A DNA stretch of 64,000 nucleotides from Marinobacter fuscus (GCF_003007675.1 NZ_PXNP01000097.1:124001-188000); one strand, 5' to 3'; counted from the first letter of the stretch, positions 32,025 through 42,705 are shown. Translations and numbers: made by a program. Notes: generated from the sequence alone by a model not told the origin.

Positions 32025-32038
32025 TTGATCTGCATCAA
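32025..32038. promoter_or_regulatory. Anr/FNR box
   Basis: TTGATCTGCATCAA is a perfect match to the TTGAT-N4-ATCAA consensus. It lies between the divergent ccoM-like gene and the GGDEF-EAL gene. The ccoM-like gene is the more likely target, since cbb3 oxidase genes are often Anr-controlled. No well-spaced -10 was found 32 bp from the box centre on either strand, so the geometry is unproven. Confidence 0.65.
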
Positions 32039-32187
32039 GCCCCCTCCTTGATTATGACCATCTCCTCATTCTCGACTTATTTCCGTCGATTTTTCCTGAG
32101 TTTGCAGGGCATTTGAAATCGACTACTGCTATAGTCGTAGGCAACGGATCCAAAGTGCTGGTCTCACGGAGCGAGCCCTTAAAGTCT

Positions 32188-34644
32188 ATGCAAAATACCT
32201 ATGTTTCAGCACAGCAAGCCGAATCTATGACCGTCAACGCGACACGCCCGAAACGACTGCGCTCTGCATCGCCTCTGTCGCTCCGGCTTGTGGCCTGGAT
32301 TCTTCTGTTCAGTTCAGCCTTCAGCCTGCTCGCCTCCGGCGCCCAGATCTACATCGATTACCAGGAAGATCTGGACAAAATCAGAGAGCGCATGCGGGTT
32401 ATAGAATCCGGTTACCGCTCAAGTCTTGCCCAGAGCCTCTGGGCCCTCGACCAGAAGCACCTGCAAACCCAGATGGAGGGCATCCTAAGCCTTCCTTACA
32501 TTGACCATCTGCGATTGCGTATCGAACCCGGCTCAGAAGTGGTGATGGGCACTCTCCCCCGCGGAGCAGACGTACTCACCCACCACTTTGACCTTGTCCA
32601 TGTAGACGGCAACGAATTCCGGCTGGGCGAACTCACCGTGACGGCCAACCTGCAAGGCCTCTACAGCGACCTGCGCCGGCGGGTAGGCCTCATTCTTGCC
32701 ACCCAATTCTTTATCGTCTTCTTCGTATCGATCCTGGTGTTCTGGATTTTTCGCCATCTTGTCACCCGGCACCTTGCGGCCATGGCCGACTATACTCGTG
32801 ACCTCTCGCTGGAAACCCTGTCGCGCCCCCTGATACTCCACCGCCCAGACACCGCCGCTTACCGCTCTGACGAACTGGGCATGGTAACCGACGCCATCAA
32901 CCAGATGCGTGAGCGTCTGAACAACGACGTTGCACGGCGCGAGCGCGATGAGGCAGAAATCCGGAAATTCTCCGAAGCGATCGAACAGAGCCCTTCTTCT
33001 GTGCTGATTTGCGATCGGCAGTGGCACATCGAGTATGCCAATCATAAATTCAGCCAACTGACCGGGCACAAGCCCGAAGAAATCATAGGCAAGCATCCGT
33101 CGGCCCTGATTGCTCCAAATGTCGACCAGGTGGAAGCCGGCCAACTCTGGCAAGGCATCCGCCTGCAGGTAAAGCGGGTTGGCGTATGGCAGGGCGAAGT
33201 CAACAGCGTGCGCCGCAATGGCGACCGCTACTGGGAACAGATCGTTGTAACACCGATCAAGGACAAAGCTGGCGAGTCCAGCGGTTACCTGATCCTTGGT
33301 GAAGACATCAGCATTCGTAAACGCTATGAACAGCAACTCTTGCGGCAGGCCAACTACGACGTACTGACTGGCCTGCCTAACCGGATGCTGGCTTTGGACC
33401 GGCTAAAACTGGCACTGGCGCAGGCTCGCCGGGACGAAAGCCAGGTCGGCGTGATGTTTCTGGATCTGGACAACTTCAAACACATCAACGACACCCTGGG
33501 GCACGATGCTGGCGACACCCTGCTGGTAGAGGCAGCACGCCGGATATCCAGCTGCCTGCGGGGCGCAAGCACGGTTGCCCGGCTTGGCGGCGATGAGTTC
33601 CTGGTTATACTTCCGGGCCTGGCCGGGCCCGGCGACTCCAACCAAGTGGCTGAACGTATCCTGAAAACCTTTACGCCGCCCTTTATCCTCAATGGCCAGG
33701 AAGTATTCGTCAGTACCAGTATCGGTATCGCCATCTTCCCGACAGATTCCGACAACAGCAGCAACCTCCTGCAGCATGCCGATGCAGCTATGTACCAGGC
33801 GAAGCACCAGGGCAAGAGCTCTTACGCGCGCTTTGCCCCGGAAATGACCGAAGTGTCCCACGAGCGCCTGCAAATGGAATCCCATATGCGCAAGGCCCTC
33901 GAACTGGGAGAGCTCGAACTTCACTTCCAGCCCATTGTGGAAACCCGAAGCGGCAACCTGGTTGGTGCGGAAGCTCTGCTACGCTGGAACAACCCGGCAT
34001 TAGGAATTGTTATGCCGGATCGCTTCATTCCGCTGGCTGAAGAAACCGGCCTGATCATCCCGATTGGGGAGTGGGTGATCAACGAGGCCTGCAAGGCCGC
34101 CCAAAGCTGGCAAGCATTGACCGGCCGGGACATCAGCATTGCCGTAAATGTATCACCCCGCCAGTTCCGGGATCCCAAGTTCATCGACATCGTGATGCAT
34201 GCCCTTTGGAGCAGTGAGCTACGCCCGGAACTGCTGGAGCTGGAAATCACTGAACGACTTATTCTCGACAACTCCATCGAAACCGCCGAGATTCTAAAGC
34301 AACTGGATGCCGGGGGTATCCGTTTGTCCGTTGACGACTTCGGCACCGGCTACTCGGCACTCAGCTACCTGAAAAGCTACCCCTTCGATTCACTGAAGAT
34401 TGATAAGTCCTTTGTCCAGGACGTGCTCAAAGAGGCAGAGGATGCCTCGCTGGTGCGCGCCATTATCCAGATGGCTCACAGCCTTGGCCTGGATGTCATT
34501 GCTGAAGGCGTCGAAAGTGAAGATCAGACTCACTTTCTGAAAACAGAAAATTGCGATTACTCCCAGGGCTACTTCTACAGTCGGCCCATGACCGAACAGG
34601 ATTTCATTCACTGGCTCGAAACCAATGAACGAGCCTTCTCGTAA
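32188..34644 (+). CDS. Membrane sensor with PAS, GGDEF and EAL domains (c-di-GMP turnover)
   Basis: This protein of about 818 residues has a first TM helix (LVAWILLFSSAFSLLASGAQ), a periplasmic sensing region of about 120 residues, a second TM helix (TQFFIVFFVSILVFWIF), a HAMP-like stretch, a PAS domain, a GGDEF domain (ARLGGDEFLVILPG) and an EAL domain (GAEALLRWNNP, LSVDDFGTGYSALSYL). Both catalytic motifs look intact, so it may make and break c-di-GMP. The inhibitory I-site normally reads RxxD five residues before GGDEF; here it is RGAS, so product inhibition is probably lost. The start is uncertain: ATG 32188 is used, but TTG 32113 and ATG 32227 are possible. Confidence 0.9.
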   Translation: MQNTYVSAQQAESMTVNATRPKRLRSASPLSLRLVAWILLFSSAFSLLASGAQIYIDYQEDLDKIRERMRVIESGYRSSLAQSLWALDQKHLQTQMEGILSLPYIDHLRLRIEPGSEVVMGTLPRGADVLTHHFDLVHVDGNEFRLGELTVTANLQGLYSDLRRRVGLILATQFFIVFFVSILVFWIFRHLVTRHLAAMADYTRDLSLETLSRPLILHRPDTAAYRSDELGMVTDAINQMRERLNNDVARRERDEAEIRKFSEAIEQSPSSVLICDRQWHIEYANHKFSQLTGHKPEEIIGKHPSALIAPNVDQVEAGQLWQGIRLQVKRVGVWQGEVNSVRRNGDRYWEQIVVTPIKDKAGESSGYLILGEDISIRKRYEQQLLRQANYDVLTGLPNRMLALDRLKLALAQARRDESQVGVMFLDLDNFKHINDTLGHDAGDTLLVEAARRISSCLRGASTVARLGGDEFLVILPGLAGPGDSNQVAERILKTFTPPFILNGQEVFVSTSIGIAIFPTDSDNSSNLLQHADAAMYQAKHQGKSSYARFAPEMTEVSHERLQMESHMRKALELGELELHFQPIVETRSGNLVGAEALLRWNNPALGIVMPDRFIPLAEETGLIIPIGEWVINEACKAAQSWQALTGRDISIAVNVSPRQFRDPKFIDIVMHALWSSELRPELLELEITERLILDNSIETAEILKQLDAGGIRLSVDDFGTGYSALSYLKSYPFDSLKIDKSFVQDVLKEAEDASLVRAIIQMAHSLGLDVIAEGVESEDQTHFLKTENCDYSQGYFYSRPMTEQDFIHWLETNERAFS

Positions 34645-34660
34645 GCAACACGGCTGAACA

Positions 34661-35845
34661 ATGGAAGACACCATACTGGTTGTGAATTGCGGCAGTTCGT
34701 CGCTGAAACTCGCTTTATTTGACCAGAACTACAACAAGATTGCTTCGGCCCTTGCCGAGCGCCTGAACAATACTGATGCTTTCGCCCGGATCAAAAACGT
34801 TGACGATCCGGTCGTGCTGTCGGCAAACGCAGATCATAAACAGGCACTGGCGGCACTGGTAAATGCCTTTCGGGAGCGCCAGTTGATGACCCGCGATCCG
34901 ATCGCTATCGGGCACCGGGTGGTACATGGCGGCGAAACCTTCCGCGAGGCCTCGCCGATCGATGACGCAACCATCGCAGCCATCGAGTCCTGCAGTTCAC
35001 TGGCCCCCCTTCACAACCCGGTAAATCTGGCTGGCATTCAGGCCATGCAGGCGTTATTTCCAACCATTACCCAGGTGGCCGTGTTCGACACCGCTTACCA
35101 TCAAACATTGCCCGAACGCGCATTCCGCTATGCCCTGCCGGATCACTACTATCGGGACTGGGGTGTCCGGCGCTATGGATTCCATGGCACCAGCCACTAC
35201 TACATGGCTCACGAAGCATCCCTCCTGCTCGACAAAACACCGGCCACCACGTCCATTATCTCCGCACACCTGGGCAACGGCTGCAGCATCACCGCGATTA
35301 GAGATGGGCTCAGCGTCGATACCAGCATGGGCCTGACGCCATTGGAGGGCCTGGTAATGGGCACGCGAAGCGGCGATGTTGACCCGGGATTGTTTGATTT
35401 TTTGGCGGCCCGGGGAATCAGTGCCCGCGAAGCACATCGGGTGTTGAACAATGAAAGCGGCCTTCTCGGCCTCTCCGGCCAGACCAACGACATGCGCAGC
35501 CTGTGTGATCTTGCAGACCACGGCCACGAACCTTCACAGCTGGCCATTGAGGTTTTCTGTTTTCGGCTTGCCCGCTACATAGGTGCCATGACGGCATCTC
35601 TGAGCCGCCTGGATGCGCTGGTATTTACCGGCGGAATAGGAGAAAACAGCGCGCGCATTCGCCGGGAGACCGCGAAGCACCTTTGCTTGCTTGGCATAGA
35701 GCTGGACTCGGACCTGAACCGCGACCACGGTCGTTGGAGCGATGGCCGGATCAATGCCGCGGATTCCCGCTACCCGGTGCTGGTTATTCCCACCAATGAA
35801 GAACTGGTGATTGCTCGGGAAGCTGCCCGCCTGGCAACCAACTGA
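34661..35845 (+). CDS. ackA: Acetate kinase
   Basis: This 394-residue enzyme interconverts acetate plus ATP and acetyl phosphate. ASKHA-fold motifs are visible: VNCGSSSLKLALF at residue 8, GHRVVHGGE, FHGTSHYYM (catalytic region), MGTRSGDVDPGL and FTGGIGENSARIR. Length is normal for AckA (about 400). It is followed 32 bp later by pta on the same strand, the classical ackA-pta acetate pathway operon. The ATG comes 16 bp after the GGDEF-EAL stop. Confidence 0.96.
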   Translation: MEDTILVVNCGSSSLKLALFDQNYNKIASALAERLNNTDAFARIKNVDDPVVLSANADHKQALAALVNAFRERQLMTRDPIAIGHRVVHGGETFREASPIDDATIAAIESCSSLAPLHNPVNLAGIQAMQALFPTITQVAVFDTAYHQTLPERAFRYALPDHYYRDWGVRRYGFHGTSHYYMAHEASLLLDKTPATTSIISAHLGNGCSITAIRDGLSVDTSMGLTPLEGLVMGTRSGDVDPGLFDFLAARGISAREAHRVLNNESGLLGLSGQTNDMRSLCDLADHGHEPSQLAIEVFCFRLARYIGAMTASLSRLDALVFTGGIGENSARIRRETAKHLCLLGIELDSDLNRDHGRWSDGRINAADSRYPVLVIPTNEELVIAREAARLATN

Positions 35846-35877
35846 TTTATTTATCTGCAACGCACTTTGGAATACAC

Positions 35878-38031
35878 ATGGCTAAAAGTCTTTTTCTGGC
35901 TCCCACTTCCCTTGACTCCGGCCTGACCTCGGTCTGTCTGGGTCTGTTCCGGGCACTGGAACGGGAAGGCGTCAGCGTTGGTTTCTACAAGCCCTTCCGG
36001 CAATCGGTTCATCGTGGCGAAGCCCTGCACAACGACAACCGGGATTCCTCGGTTGAATTCCTCAAGGCACGCAGCCATTTCACGCCACCGGACCCCATTC
36101 CGCTAAAGCAGGCTCAACAGCTACTCAATCATGGCAAAGCCGATCTGCTGATGGAGACCATCGTTGGTGAATACCAGCAGGTTGCCCGCGACGTGGATGT
36201 CGTCATCATCGAAGGGTTAGTTCCCGATAGAAGCGAGGCTTACATTGCCCGCCTGAATGTCGAAGTTGCCCGCAACCTCGGTTCGGAAGTCATTCTGGTA
36301 AGCACGCCACAGAATTGCAGCCCGGCAGAGCTGGACGGCGAACTGGACTTTTCGGGGCGCTTATTTGCAGCCCCGAGCGACCCGGATGTCATTGCCGTTA
36401 TCCTGAATAAGGTGGGTGAGCCCGAGGCCTCCGGGCTTGGTCTGGATCAGAAACCGCCGGAGTGCGCCGAGGTGCCCGACTACCACTCTGGCTGTAAGGT
36501 GTTTTCCAGTGGCCGCTTCCAGCTGCTCGGACAAGTGCCCTGGCAACCCCAACTGCTGGCGCCAAGAGTATCGGACGTAGCCCGGGAACTGGCCGTACCG
36601 GTATTGCATGAAGGGCAGATGCTCAGTCGTCGCGTACAGAGGGTGTCCGTATGCGCGCGCAGTATTCGCAATATGACAGATACCCTGAAACCCGGCACAC
36701 TGATGGTGACACCCGGCGACCGGGAAGACATTGTCGTTGCTACAGCCGTGGCCGCCCTGACTGGCGTGCCTCTGGCAGGCCTGATGCTGACCGGCGGCCT
36801 CATGCCCGACGAACGGGTAATCGACCTCTGCCGGCGCGCACTCGACACCGGGCTTCCGGTACTCAGTGCGGAAACCAATACCTACGAAACCGCCCAGCGG
36901 CTGGCTAATCTGTCGTCGGCAATTCCAATCGACGATCCGGAGCGAATCGAAGAGGCTATGGAAACCGTCGCCCGGCAGCTCGATACCCAGTGGCTTCAGG
37001 AGCACCTGAAAGTGCAGCGGCAACGCCGCCTGTCACCTCCCGCCTTCCGGTATCAGCTCTCGGAACGGGCCCGGGCTGCGGCCAAACGCATTGTCCTCCC
37101 GGAAGGCTGTGAGCCGCGCACGATTCAGGCTGCGATTATCTGCCACCAGCGTCGGCTGGCGCACTGCGTTCTCATTGGTGAGCCCCACGAAATCCACTCG
37201 GTGGCCGCGTCTCTGGGTGTAGAGGTTCCGGGCGATCTTGAAATTATCGATCCGGCCGAGGTTCGCCAGCGCTACGTTGCCCCCATGGTCGAGCTGCGCA
37301 AGCACAAGGGCCTGACGCCCGACATGGCCGAGGCCATGCTTGAAGACAACGTTGTTCTGGGCACCATGATGGTTGCCATGGATCAGGCCGATGGCCTGGT
37401 ATCCGGCGCCATTCACACGACCGCCAACACGGTGCGCCCTGCCCTGCAGCTGATCAAGACCCACGATAACGCCAAGGTGGTTTCCTCGGTCTTCTTCATG
37501 CTGTTGCCTCAGCAGGTTCTGGTATACGGCGACTGTGCCATCAATCCCGACCCCAACGCCGAAGAACTGGCGGATATCGCTATCCAAAGCGCCCAGTCTG
37601 CAGAGGCCTTTGGTATAGAACCGGTCGTCGCCATGATCAGCTACAGCACCGGCGAGTCAGGCTCCGGCGAAGATGTCGACAAGGTACGGGAAGCGACCCG
37701 CATTGCCCGGGAACGGCGGCCGGATTTGCTGATCGATGGGCCGCTTCAGTACGATGCCGCGGCGATTGAAAGCGTCGGAAAATCGAAGGCTCCGGGCAGC
37801 AAGGTGGCAGGTAAGGCAACAGTGTTTGTCTTTCCCGACCTCAACACCGGCAACACCACCTACAAAGCCGTACAACGCAGCGCCAATGTGGTCAGTGTCG
37901 GCCCTATGCTTCAGGGTCTTAGAAAACCGGTAAATGACTTATCCAGAGGCGCGTTGGTGGAAGACATTGTCTTTACCATCGCGCTGACGGCGGTGCAGGC
38001 CAAACAGGTAGAGGATGCAGGAACCGCCTGA
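35878..38031 (+). CDS. pta: Phosphate acetyltransferase (long form)
   Basis: This 717-residue long-form Pta converts acetyl-CoA and phosphate to acetyl phosphate. The N-terminal BioD/CobQ-like domain starts SLFLAPTSLDSGLTSVCLGL; its P-loop is degenerate compared with G-x4-GK[ST]. A DRTGG domain spans about residues 215-330, and the catalytic PTA domain is the last 330 residues (KRIVLPEGCEPRT, GLVSGAIHTTANTVRPALQ, MISYSTGESGSGEDVDKV). It pairs with ackA just upstream. The stop lies within a hairpin shared with the convergent der gene. Confidence 0.96.
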   Translation: MAKSLFLAPTSLDSGLTSVCLGLFRALEREGVSVGFYKPFRQSVHRGEALHNDNRDSSVEFLKARSHFTPPDPIPLKQAQQLLNHGKADLLMETIVGEYQQVARDVDVVIIEGLVPDRSEAYIARLNVEVARNLGSEVILVSTPQNCSPAELDGELDFSGRLFAAPSDPDVIAVILNKVGEPEASGLGLDQKPPECAEVPDYHSGCKVFSSGRFQLLGQVPWQPQLLAPRVSDVARELAVPVLHEGQMLSRRVQRVSVCARSIRNMTDTLKPGTLMVTPGDREDIVVATAVAALTGVPLAGLMLTGGLMPDERVIDLCRRALDTGLPVLSAETNTYETAQRLANLSSAIPIDDPERIEEAMETVARQLDTQWLQEHLKVQRQRRLSPPAFRYQLSERARAAAKRIVLPEGCEPRTIQAAIICHQRRLAHCVLIGEPHEIHSVAASLGVEVPGDLEIIDPAEVRQRYVAPMVELRKHKGLTPDMAEAMLEDNVVLGTMMVAMDQADGLVSGAIHTTANTVRPALQLIKTHDNAKVVSSVFFMLLPQQVLVYGDCAINPDPNAEELADIAIQSAQSAEAFGIEPVVAMISYSTGESGSGEDVDKVREATRIARERRPDLLIDGPLQYDAAAIESVGKSKAPGSKVAGKATVFVFPDLNTGNTTYKAVQRSANVVSVGPMLQGLRKPVNDLSRGALVEDIVFTIALTAVQAKQVEDAGTA

Positions 38032-38039
38032 GCGGTTCC
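38020..38039. terminator. Hairpin between convergent pta and der
   Basis: GGAACCGC CTGA GCGGTTCC is a perfect 8-bp stem spanning the pta stop codon. Only 31 bp separate the two convergent genes, so it is the only candidate terminator; there is no T tract. Confidence 0.45.
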
Positions 38040-38062
38040 CTGAGCAAGAACCGACCGCCAGA

Positions 38063-39484
38063 TCAGCGCTTAACGCTCTTCTGGCGCGTCTTCTTGATCC
38101 GGCGGCCTTTTTTCAGGTCGTTGTCTTTTTTAACTTTCTGTCTCGGTGTAAGCCGATCCACTTTATCCGCATAGGGGTTTTCGCCCGCACGGAACTCAAA
38201 ACGAATGGGGGCACCCACCACCTTAAGCACCTTACGGAATATGTTCTCGAGATAGCGCTTGTACGCACCCGGCAGCGAATCTACCTGATTACCGTGTACC
38301 ACAACCACTGGCGGATTGGATCCCCCCTGGTGAGCATAACGAAGCTTGATCCTCCGGCCATGCACCATCGGTGGTTGGTGCTGGGCAACCGCATCCTGCA
38401 GTATTGCGGTTAGCCGGTTGGTCGGCCACTTGGCCATGGCCGAATCGTAGCAATCTTGAACAGACTCATACATGGTGCCCACACCGGTGCCGTGTAATGC
38501 CGAAATATAGTACTTGTCGGCGTAATCCAGAAAATCCAGGCGACGGGCTACCTGCTCCTTCACCCGCTCGCGATCCTCAGGATCCATGCCGTCCCATTTG
38601 TTCACGGCAATCACGAGAGAACGCCCGGCATCAAGCACAAAGCCGATCAGGTGAAGATCCTGATCCACCAGCCCTTCACGGGCGTCGATAACCAGAATCA
38701 CTACATGAGCATCATCAATGGCCTGTAAGGTTTTGATGATAGAAAACTTTTCTACTGCCTCACGTACATTCTTACGGCGGCGGACACCCGCTGTGTCAAT
38801 CAGCGTGTACTGGTGGCCATGGCGCTCATAGGGAATGTAAACACTGTCGCGGGTCGTGCCCGGCATGTCGTAAACCACGACCCGGTCTTCACCCAGCATT
38901 CGGTTAACCAGTGTCGACTTGCCAACATTGGGCCGCCCGACAATTCCGATACGAATACCGGGATAACGATCCGCGCGATCCTGCTCTTCGGGGTTTTCCG
39001 GCTCCGGAAGCAACACCTCCAACATAGATCGGATACCCCGGTTATGGGATGCGGCAACCAGAAAGGGCGAGTCGAAGCCCAGACGATAAAAATCAGACGC
39101 TGCAACGTCCGGATCCTGTCCGTCGGTTTTGTTGACCACCAGGTGAGCCTGCTTACCGGAACGCCGCAAGAAGTCGGCAATCAGCTCATCTCCGGCGGTC
39201 AGCCCGGCCCGGCCATCCACCAGAAACAAAACGATGTCTGCCTCTTCCACCGCCTGCATGGACTGGCGAGCCATTTCAGCATCAATGCCAGCTTCATCAC
39301 CGGTCAGACCACCGGTATCGATGACAATAAACTTCTGCCCCTCGTAATGCCCCTCTCCGTATTTTCTGTCTCGGGTCAGACCGGGAAAGTCTGCCACGAG
39401 TGCATCCCGCGAACGGGTCATCTGATTGAACAGGGTGGACTTTCCCACATTCGGGCGGCCCACCAGGGCAATTACTGGAGTCAT
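38063..39484 (-). CDS. der: GTPase Der (EngA), 50S ribosome assembly
   Basis: This 473-residue protein has two tandem GTPase domains and a C-terminal KH-like domain, the unique Der layout. Domain 1 starts [20 protein letters not shown] with DTGG and NKTD. Domain 2 has [23 protein letters not shown] and NKWD. The C-terminal tail is very basic ([10 protein letters not shown]). It acts in the maturation of the large ribosomal subunit. It is the last gene of the leftward run from hisS through bamB, a conserved order in gammaproteobacteria. Confidence 0.97.
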   Translation of the reverse strand: MTPVIALVGRPNVGKSTLFNQMTRSRDALVADFPGLTRDRKYGEGHYEGQKFIVIDTGGLTGDEAGIDAEMARQSMQAVEEADIVLFLVDGRAGLTAGDELIADFLRRSGKQAHLVVNKTDGQDPDVAASDFYRLGFDSPFLVAASHNRGIRSMLEVLLPEPENPEEQDRADRYPGIRIGIVGRPNVGKSTLVNRMLGEDRVVVYDMPGTTRDSVYIPYERHGHQYTLIDTAGVRRRKNVREAVEKFSIIKTLQAIDDAHVVILVIDAREGLVDQDLHLIGFVLDAGRSLVIAVNKWDGMDPEDRERVKEQVARRLDFLDYADKYYISALHGTGVGTMYESVQDCYDSAMAKWPTNRLTAILQDAVAQHQPPMVHGRRIKLRYAHQGGSNPPVVVVHGNQVDSLPGAYKRYLENIFRKVLKVVGAPIRFEFRAGENPYADKVDRLTPRQKVKKDNDLKKGRRIKKTRQKSVKR

Positions 39485-39561
39485 AATTTCAGCTACTCAA
39501 GAAACCGGAAACCCGGCCTCGCAGGCATATGCCTGGGCCGGGCGTAAAAATTACGGGCTAC

Positions 39562-40731
39562 TTAGTCTTCTTCGACCAGGCCCAAGCGTGCGAGCTTTCC
39601 GCTATTACCAAATACCAGCAGGTTACCATCTTCAATAACCTGAACCGGTACGCGGATACCGTCACTATCAAATTCCATCTGACCTTTCAGCATGCCATCG
39701 CCAAGCGCAAGCACGTGAAGGTAACCCTCAAAGTCGCCAACAACCAGATACTCACCGGCAATCGCAGGCCGGGTCAGCTGACGCCACGCCAATTTGTCCT
39801 GCACCCAAAGTTCACGACGGTCATTGCCCCGCATCGCCACGACATCACCGTTCGCCAGGGCCAGGAAAATGTTGCCATTAGCAAGCCCCGGCGACTGAAA
39901 ACTCGAGGCCCGACGGCTCCAGATCTCCTGCCCGGTGCGAATATCGATGAGTGCGAGCTTGCCCTGATATCCCACCACCATAAGTGCCGAATCGAGAACC
40001 AGCGGCTGATCGCCGATATCCACCAGTCGCTCCAGTTCTGTGCGCCCCTGAGGTTGCCCGACTTCGTACTGCCACACAGGCTGCCCGTCTCCGGCCGTTA
40101 GCGCGATAACGCGACCATTGGAGAAGGCTGCAATTACGACATCTGCACCAACCAGAGGCGCAGCCGCAACGCGCACGGTGAGCACTGGCACCTGGGCTTC
40201 ATATTGCCATAGTGCCTCGCCAGTCGAAGTATTGTAAGCCAGAACGCGGCCGTCGGTGGTCTGGACTACCACCAGGTTGCCATTGGACTGGGGCGCCGCA
40301 AGCACCTCTGTTGGCAGTGAGGCGCGCCACACTTCAGCGCCACCTTCGGCCTGGTAGGCCACCAGGTCCGCGTTTCTCGTCACCATGTAAACATGCCGGG
40401 CATCGGCACCGGGCCCGGCAAGGAAACGCTCCCTGAACTTGCGCTTCCACACAGTGCGCCCCTTCTCCGGCCCGATCGCTGCAAGCACCCCGTCTGCAGA
40501 TGCGGCGTAGATCACCTTGCCAGCATATAGTGGTGCCAGTTGCAGAAACTCTTCATCGTGGCCTTCTCCAACAGAAGTAGACCAACGGGTTTTCAACGTT
40601 ACCTGACTGTTGATTTCGGGCAGAGGCGCAGGCTGCTCAAATGTGTCGGTTGTGCTGCACCCGGCCACCAGAGCCGTGACCAGTAAAACCAGAGCGGCAA
40701 GGCAAGGTTTGCCGGAAAGCCCGAACCGCAT
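39562..40731 (-). CDS. bamB: Outer-membrane assembly lipoprotein BamB
   Basis: This 389-residue lipoprotein of the BAM complex has a signal peptide with lipobox (LLVTALVAGCSTTDTF) and an eight-bladed PQQ-type propeller with repeated blades such as GRVLAYNTSTGEALWQYEAQ and GQEIWSRRASSFQSPG. It helps insert beta-barrel proteins into the outer membrane. Its ATG overlaps the yfgM stop by one base (TGATG). Size and context (yfgM-bamB-der) are standard. Confidence 0.96.
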   Translation of the reverse strand: MRFGLSGKPCLAALVLLVTALVAGCSTTDTFEQPAPLPEINSQVTLKTRWSTSVGEGHDEEFLQLAPLYAGKVIYAASADGVLAAIGPEKGRTVWKRKFRERFLAGPGADARHVYMVTRNADLVAYQAEGGAEVWRASLPTEVLAAPQSNGNLVVVQTTDGRVLAYNTSTGEALWQYEAQVPVLTVRVAAAPLVGADVVIAAFSNGRVIALTAGDGQPVWQYEVGQPQGRTELERLVDIGDQPLVLDSALMVVGYQGKLALIDIRTGQEIWSRRASSFQSPGLANGNIFLALANGDVVAMRGNDRRELWVQDKLAWRQLTRPAIAGEYLVVGDFEGYLHVLALGDGMLKGQMEFDSDGIRVPVQVIEDGNLLVFGNSGKLARLGLVEED

Positions 40732-41384
40732 CAGGCTTCCTCCCCGATACCCAGATCGGAAAGCTTGAGCTCAAGAATACCGTTACGACCCTGTTGGCTG
40801 AGTTCCCGGGCAGCAAGATAGGCATCTTTGGCGGCGTCCCGATCACCCTGCTCCAACAGAATATCACCCCTCAGTTCGGCGAAAATCGAAGCGAAGGCAT
40901 CAGGGTTTACAGCGCCGTCCAGCGTACTCAGCGCGGCATCATGGTCACCGGCAGCAAACTGGGCCCGGGCCAGCCGATTACGAATCACCAGTTCCAGCGC
41001 CGGATGCTCTGCGGCTTTGTCCAACGCCCACTGCAGAGACTCGATGGCCGAACCCGGCTCTTTGTTTTCGATCATTTGCTGGCGGGCCAGAACCAGGTTG
41101 CCGTATATAGCGTAGGCACTGTCGCTGTGCTCGGTGCGGAGGGTTTCCGCCACAAATCCGAGAGTCTCATTCGCAGACTCGTCGCCGGAAGAGAAGGCAT
41201 TCAGCAAGTTTGCAAACTGGTTAGCGGCTTCGGCCCTCTGCTGGGCCTGGTGGTTCTGCCAGGCCTGCCAGCCGAACACGATGGCCAGTGCGGCACCAAT
41301 GCCGATAAGAAGTGAACTTCCGTTGTTTTTCCACCAGTCTTTGATTGCCTGAACCTGTTCTTCTTCGGTGCGCAACTCGGCCAT
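40731..41384 (-). CDS. yfgM: YfgM-like ancillary SecYEG/chaperone protein
   Basis: This 217-residue inner-membrane protein has a short cytoplasmic N-terminus (AELRTEEEQVQAIKDWWKNN), one TM helix (SSLLIGIGAALAIVFGWQAW) and a periplasmic TPR-like domain (LVLARQQMIENKEPGSAIE, GDILLEQGDRDAAKDAYLAA). In E. coli YfgM links the SecYEG translocon with periplasmic chaperones. It stands between hisS and bamB, with overlapping stop and start at bamB, as in many gammaproteobacteria. Confidence 0.92.
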   Translation of the reverse strand: MAELRTEEEQVQAIKDWWKNNGSSLLIGIGAALAIVFGWQAWQNHQAQQRAEAANQFANLLNAFSSGDESANETLGFVAETLRTEHSDSAYAIYGNLVLARQQMIENKEPGSAIESLQWALDKAAEHPALELVIRNRLARAQFAAGDHDAALSTLDGAVNPDAFASIFAELRGDILLEQGDRDAAKDAYLAARELSQQGRNGILELKLSDLGIGEEA

Positions 41385-41430
41385 GAAAACTCCTGTTATT
41401 CGGTAAACTGCCTGTTATTAATAGATGTGA

Positions 41431-42705
41431 TTACAGCAATTCGGCCAGGGTCCCGGCCAGATCCTGCTGGGAAACTTCCTGCTGTGGATCGTCACTACGC
41501 AGAGGCTTCAGCCCCGCCGTGCCCTGTGCCACTTCGTTTTCCCCGAGGATAACGGCATAGCTGGCGCCGCTGCGATCGGCCTTTTTCATCTGACTCTTGA
41601 AACTGCCGCCACCACAGTGGCTGACAACCGTGCGCCCCGGGAGCTGATCCCGAAGTGATTCGGCAAGGGCCATCGCTGGTGCTACGGCAGTGTCGCCCAT
41701 GGCCGTTACATAAACGTCTGCCCTGTTGTGAACATGCCCGGGTACCAGACCCAGGGTTTCCAGAAGCAGGATCAGGCGTTCCAGCCCCATGGCAAAGCCA
41801 ACAGCAACCGTGGGTTTTCCGCCCAACTGTTCGACCAGCCCATCGTAACGACCGCCGGCACAGATAGTCCCCTGCGCGCCCAGGCTGTCTGTAATCCACT
41901 CGAACACGGTTTTACCGTAGTAATCCAGCCCTCGAACAAGCGCCGGATTGACGGTGTAGGCAATGCCTGCCGCATCCAGCATGGCTCTGAGCTGGTCAAA
42001 GTGGTCACGGGATTCGTCATCCAGGTAATCGCCCAGGCCCGGTGCACCCTCAAGTATCTTGCGAGTGCCCGGATCCTTGCTATCGAGAATCCGGAGCGGG
42101 TTAGTTTCGAGACGACGCTTGCTGTCTTCATCCAGCTCGTCTTTAAACAGGGACAGATACTCGACCAGCGCTGCCCGATAGACTTTCCGGGACTCGCTGG
42201 TGCCTATGGAGTTGATCTCCAGGCGTGCATGGCCATAAAGGCCCAGCGCCTTCCACAATCGGGCAGTCAGAACCAGCAACTCGGCGTCGACATCAGGGCC
42301 TGCCATGCCAAAGCATTCGACCCCAATCTGATGAAACTGACGATAACGGCCTTTTTGCGGGCGTTCGTGACGAAACATTGGCCCCATGTACCAGAGCCGG
42401 CGGGTCTGGTTAAAAAGAAGCCCGTGCTCTTCGGCGGCGCGGACACAGCCAGCGGTACCCTCGGGGCGAAGGGTCAGACTATCGCCGTTCCGGTCGTCGA
42501 AGGTATACATTTCTTTCTCTACAATGTCGGTAACTTCGCCGATCGATCGCTTGAACAGTTCGGTCTGCTCCACCACCGGCATACGGATTTCCTGATATCC
42601 GTACTGCCCCAGTACCTCCCGGACACTGCGCTCAACATACTGCCATACCGGCGTCTGCTCCGGCAGAATGTCGTTCATTCCGCGAATTGCCTGAATCTTT
42701 GCCAA
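41431..42705 (-). CDS. hisS: Histidyl-tRNA synthetase
   Basis: This 424-residue class II synthetase charges tRNA-His. It has the N-terminal [14 protein letters not shown], motif 2 ([19 protein letters not shown]), the HisRS-specific segments [15 protein letters not shown] and [14 protein letters not shown], motif 3 ([14 protein letters not shown]), and a C-terminal anticodon-binding domain. Length is normal. It lies between ispG and yfgM in a conserved leftward cluster. Confidence 0.97.
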   Translation of the reverse strand: MAKIQAIRGMNDILPEQTPVWQYVERSVREVLGQYGYQEIRMPVVEQTELFKRSIGEVTDIVEKEMYTFDDRNGDSLTLRPEGTAGCVRAAEEHGLLFNQTRRLWYMGPMFRHERPQKGRYRQFHQIGVECFGMAGPDVDAELLVLTARLWKALGLYGHARLEINSIGTSESRKVYRAALVEYLSLFKDELDEDSKRRLETNPLRILDSKDPGTRKILEGAPGLGDYLDDESRDHFDQLRAMLDAAGIAYTVNPALVRGLDYYGKTVFEWITDSLGAQGTICAGGRYDGLVEQLGGKPTVAVGFAMGLERLILLLETLGLVPGHVHNRADVYVTAMGDTAVAPAMALAESLRDQLPGRTVVSHCGGGSFKSQMKKADRSGASYAVILGENEVAQGTAGLKPLRSDDPQQEVSQQDLAGTLAELL

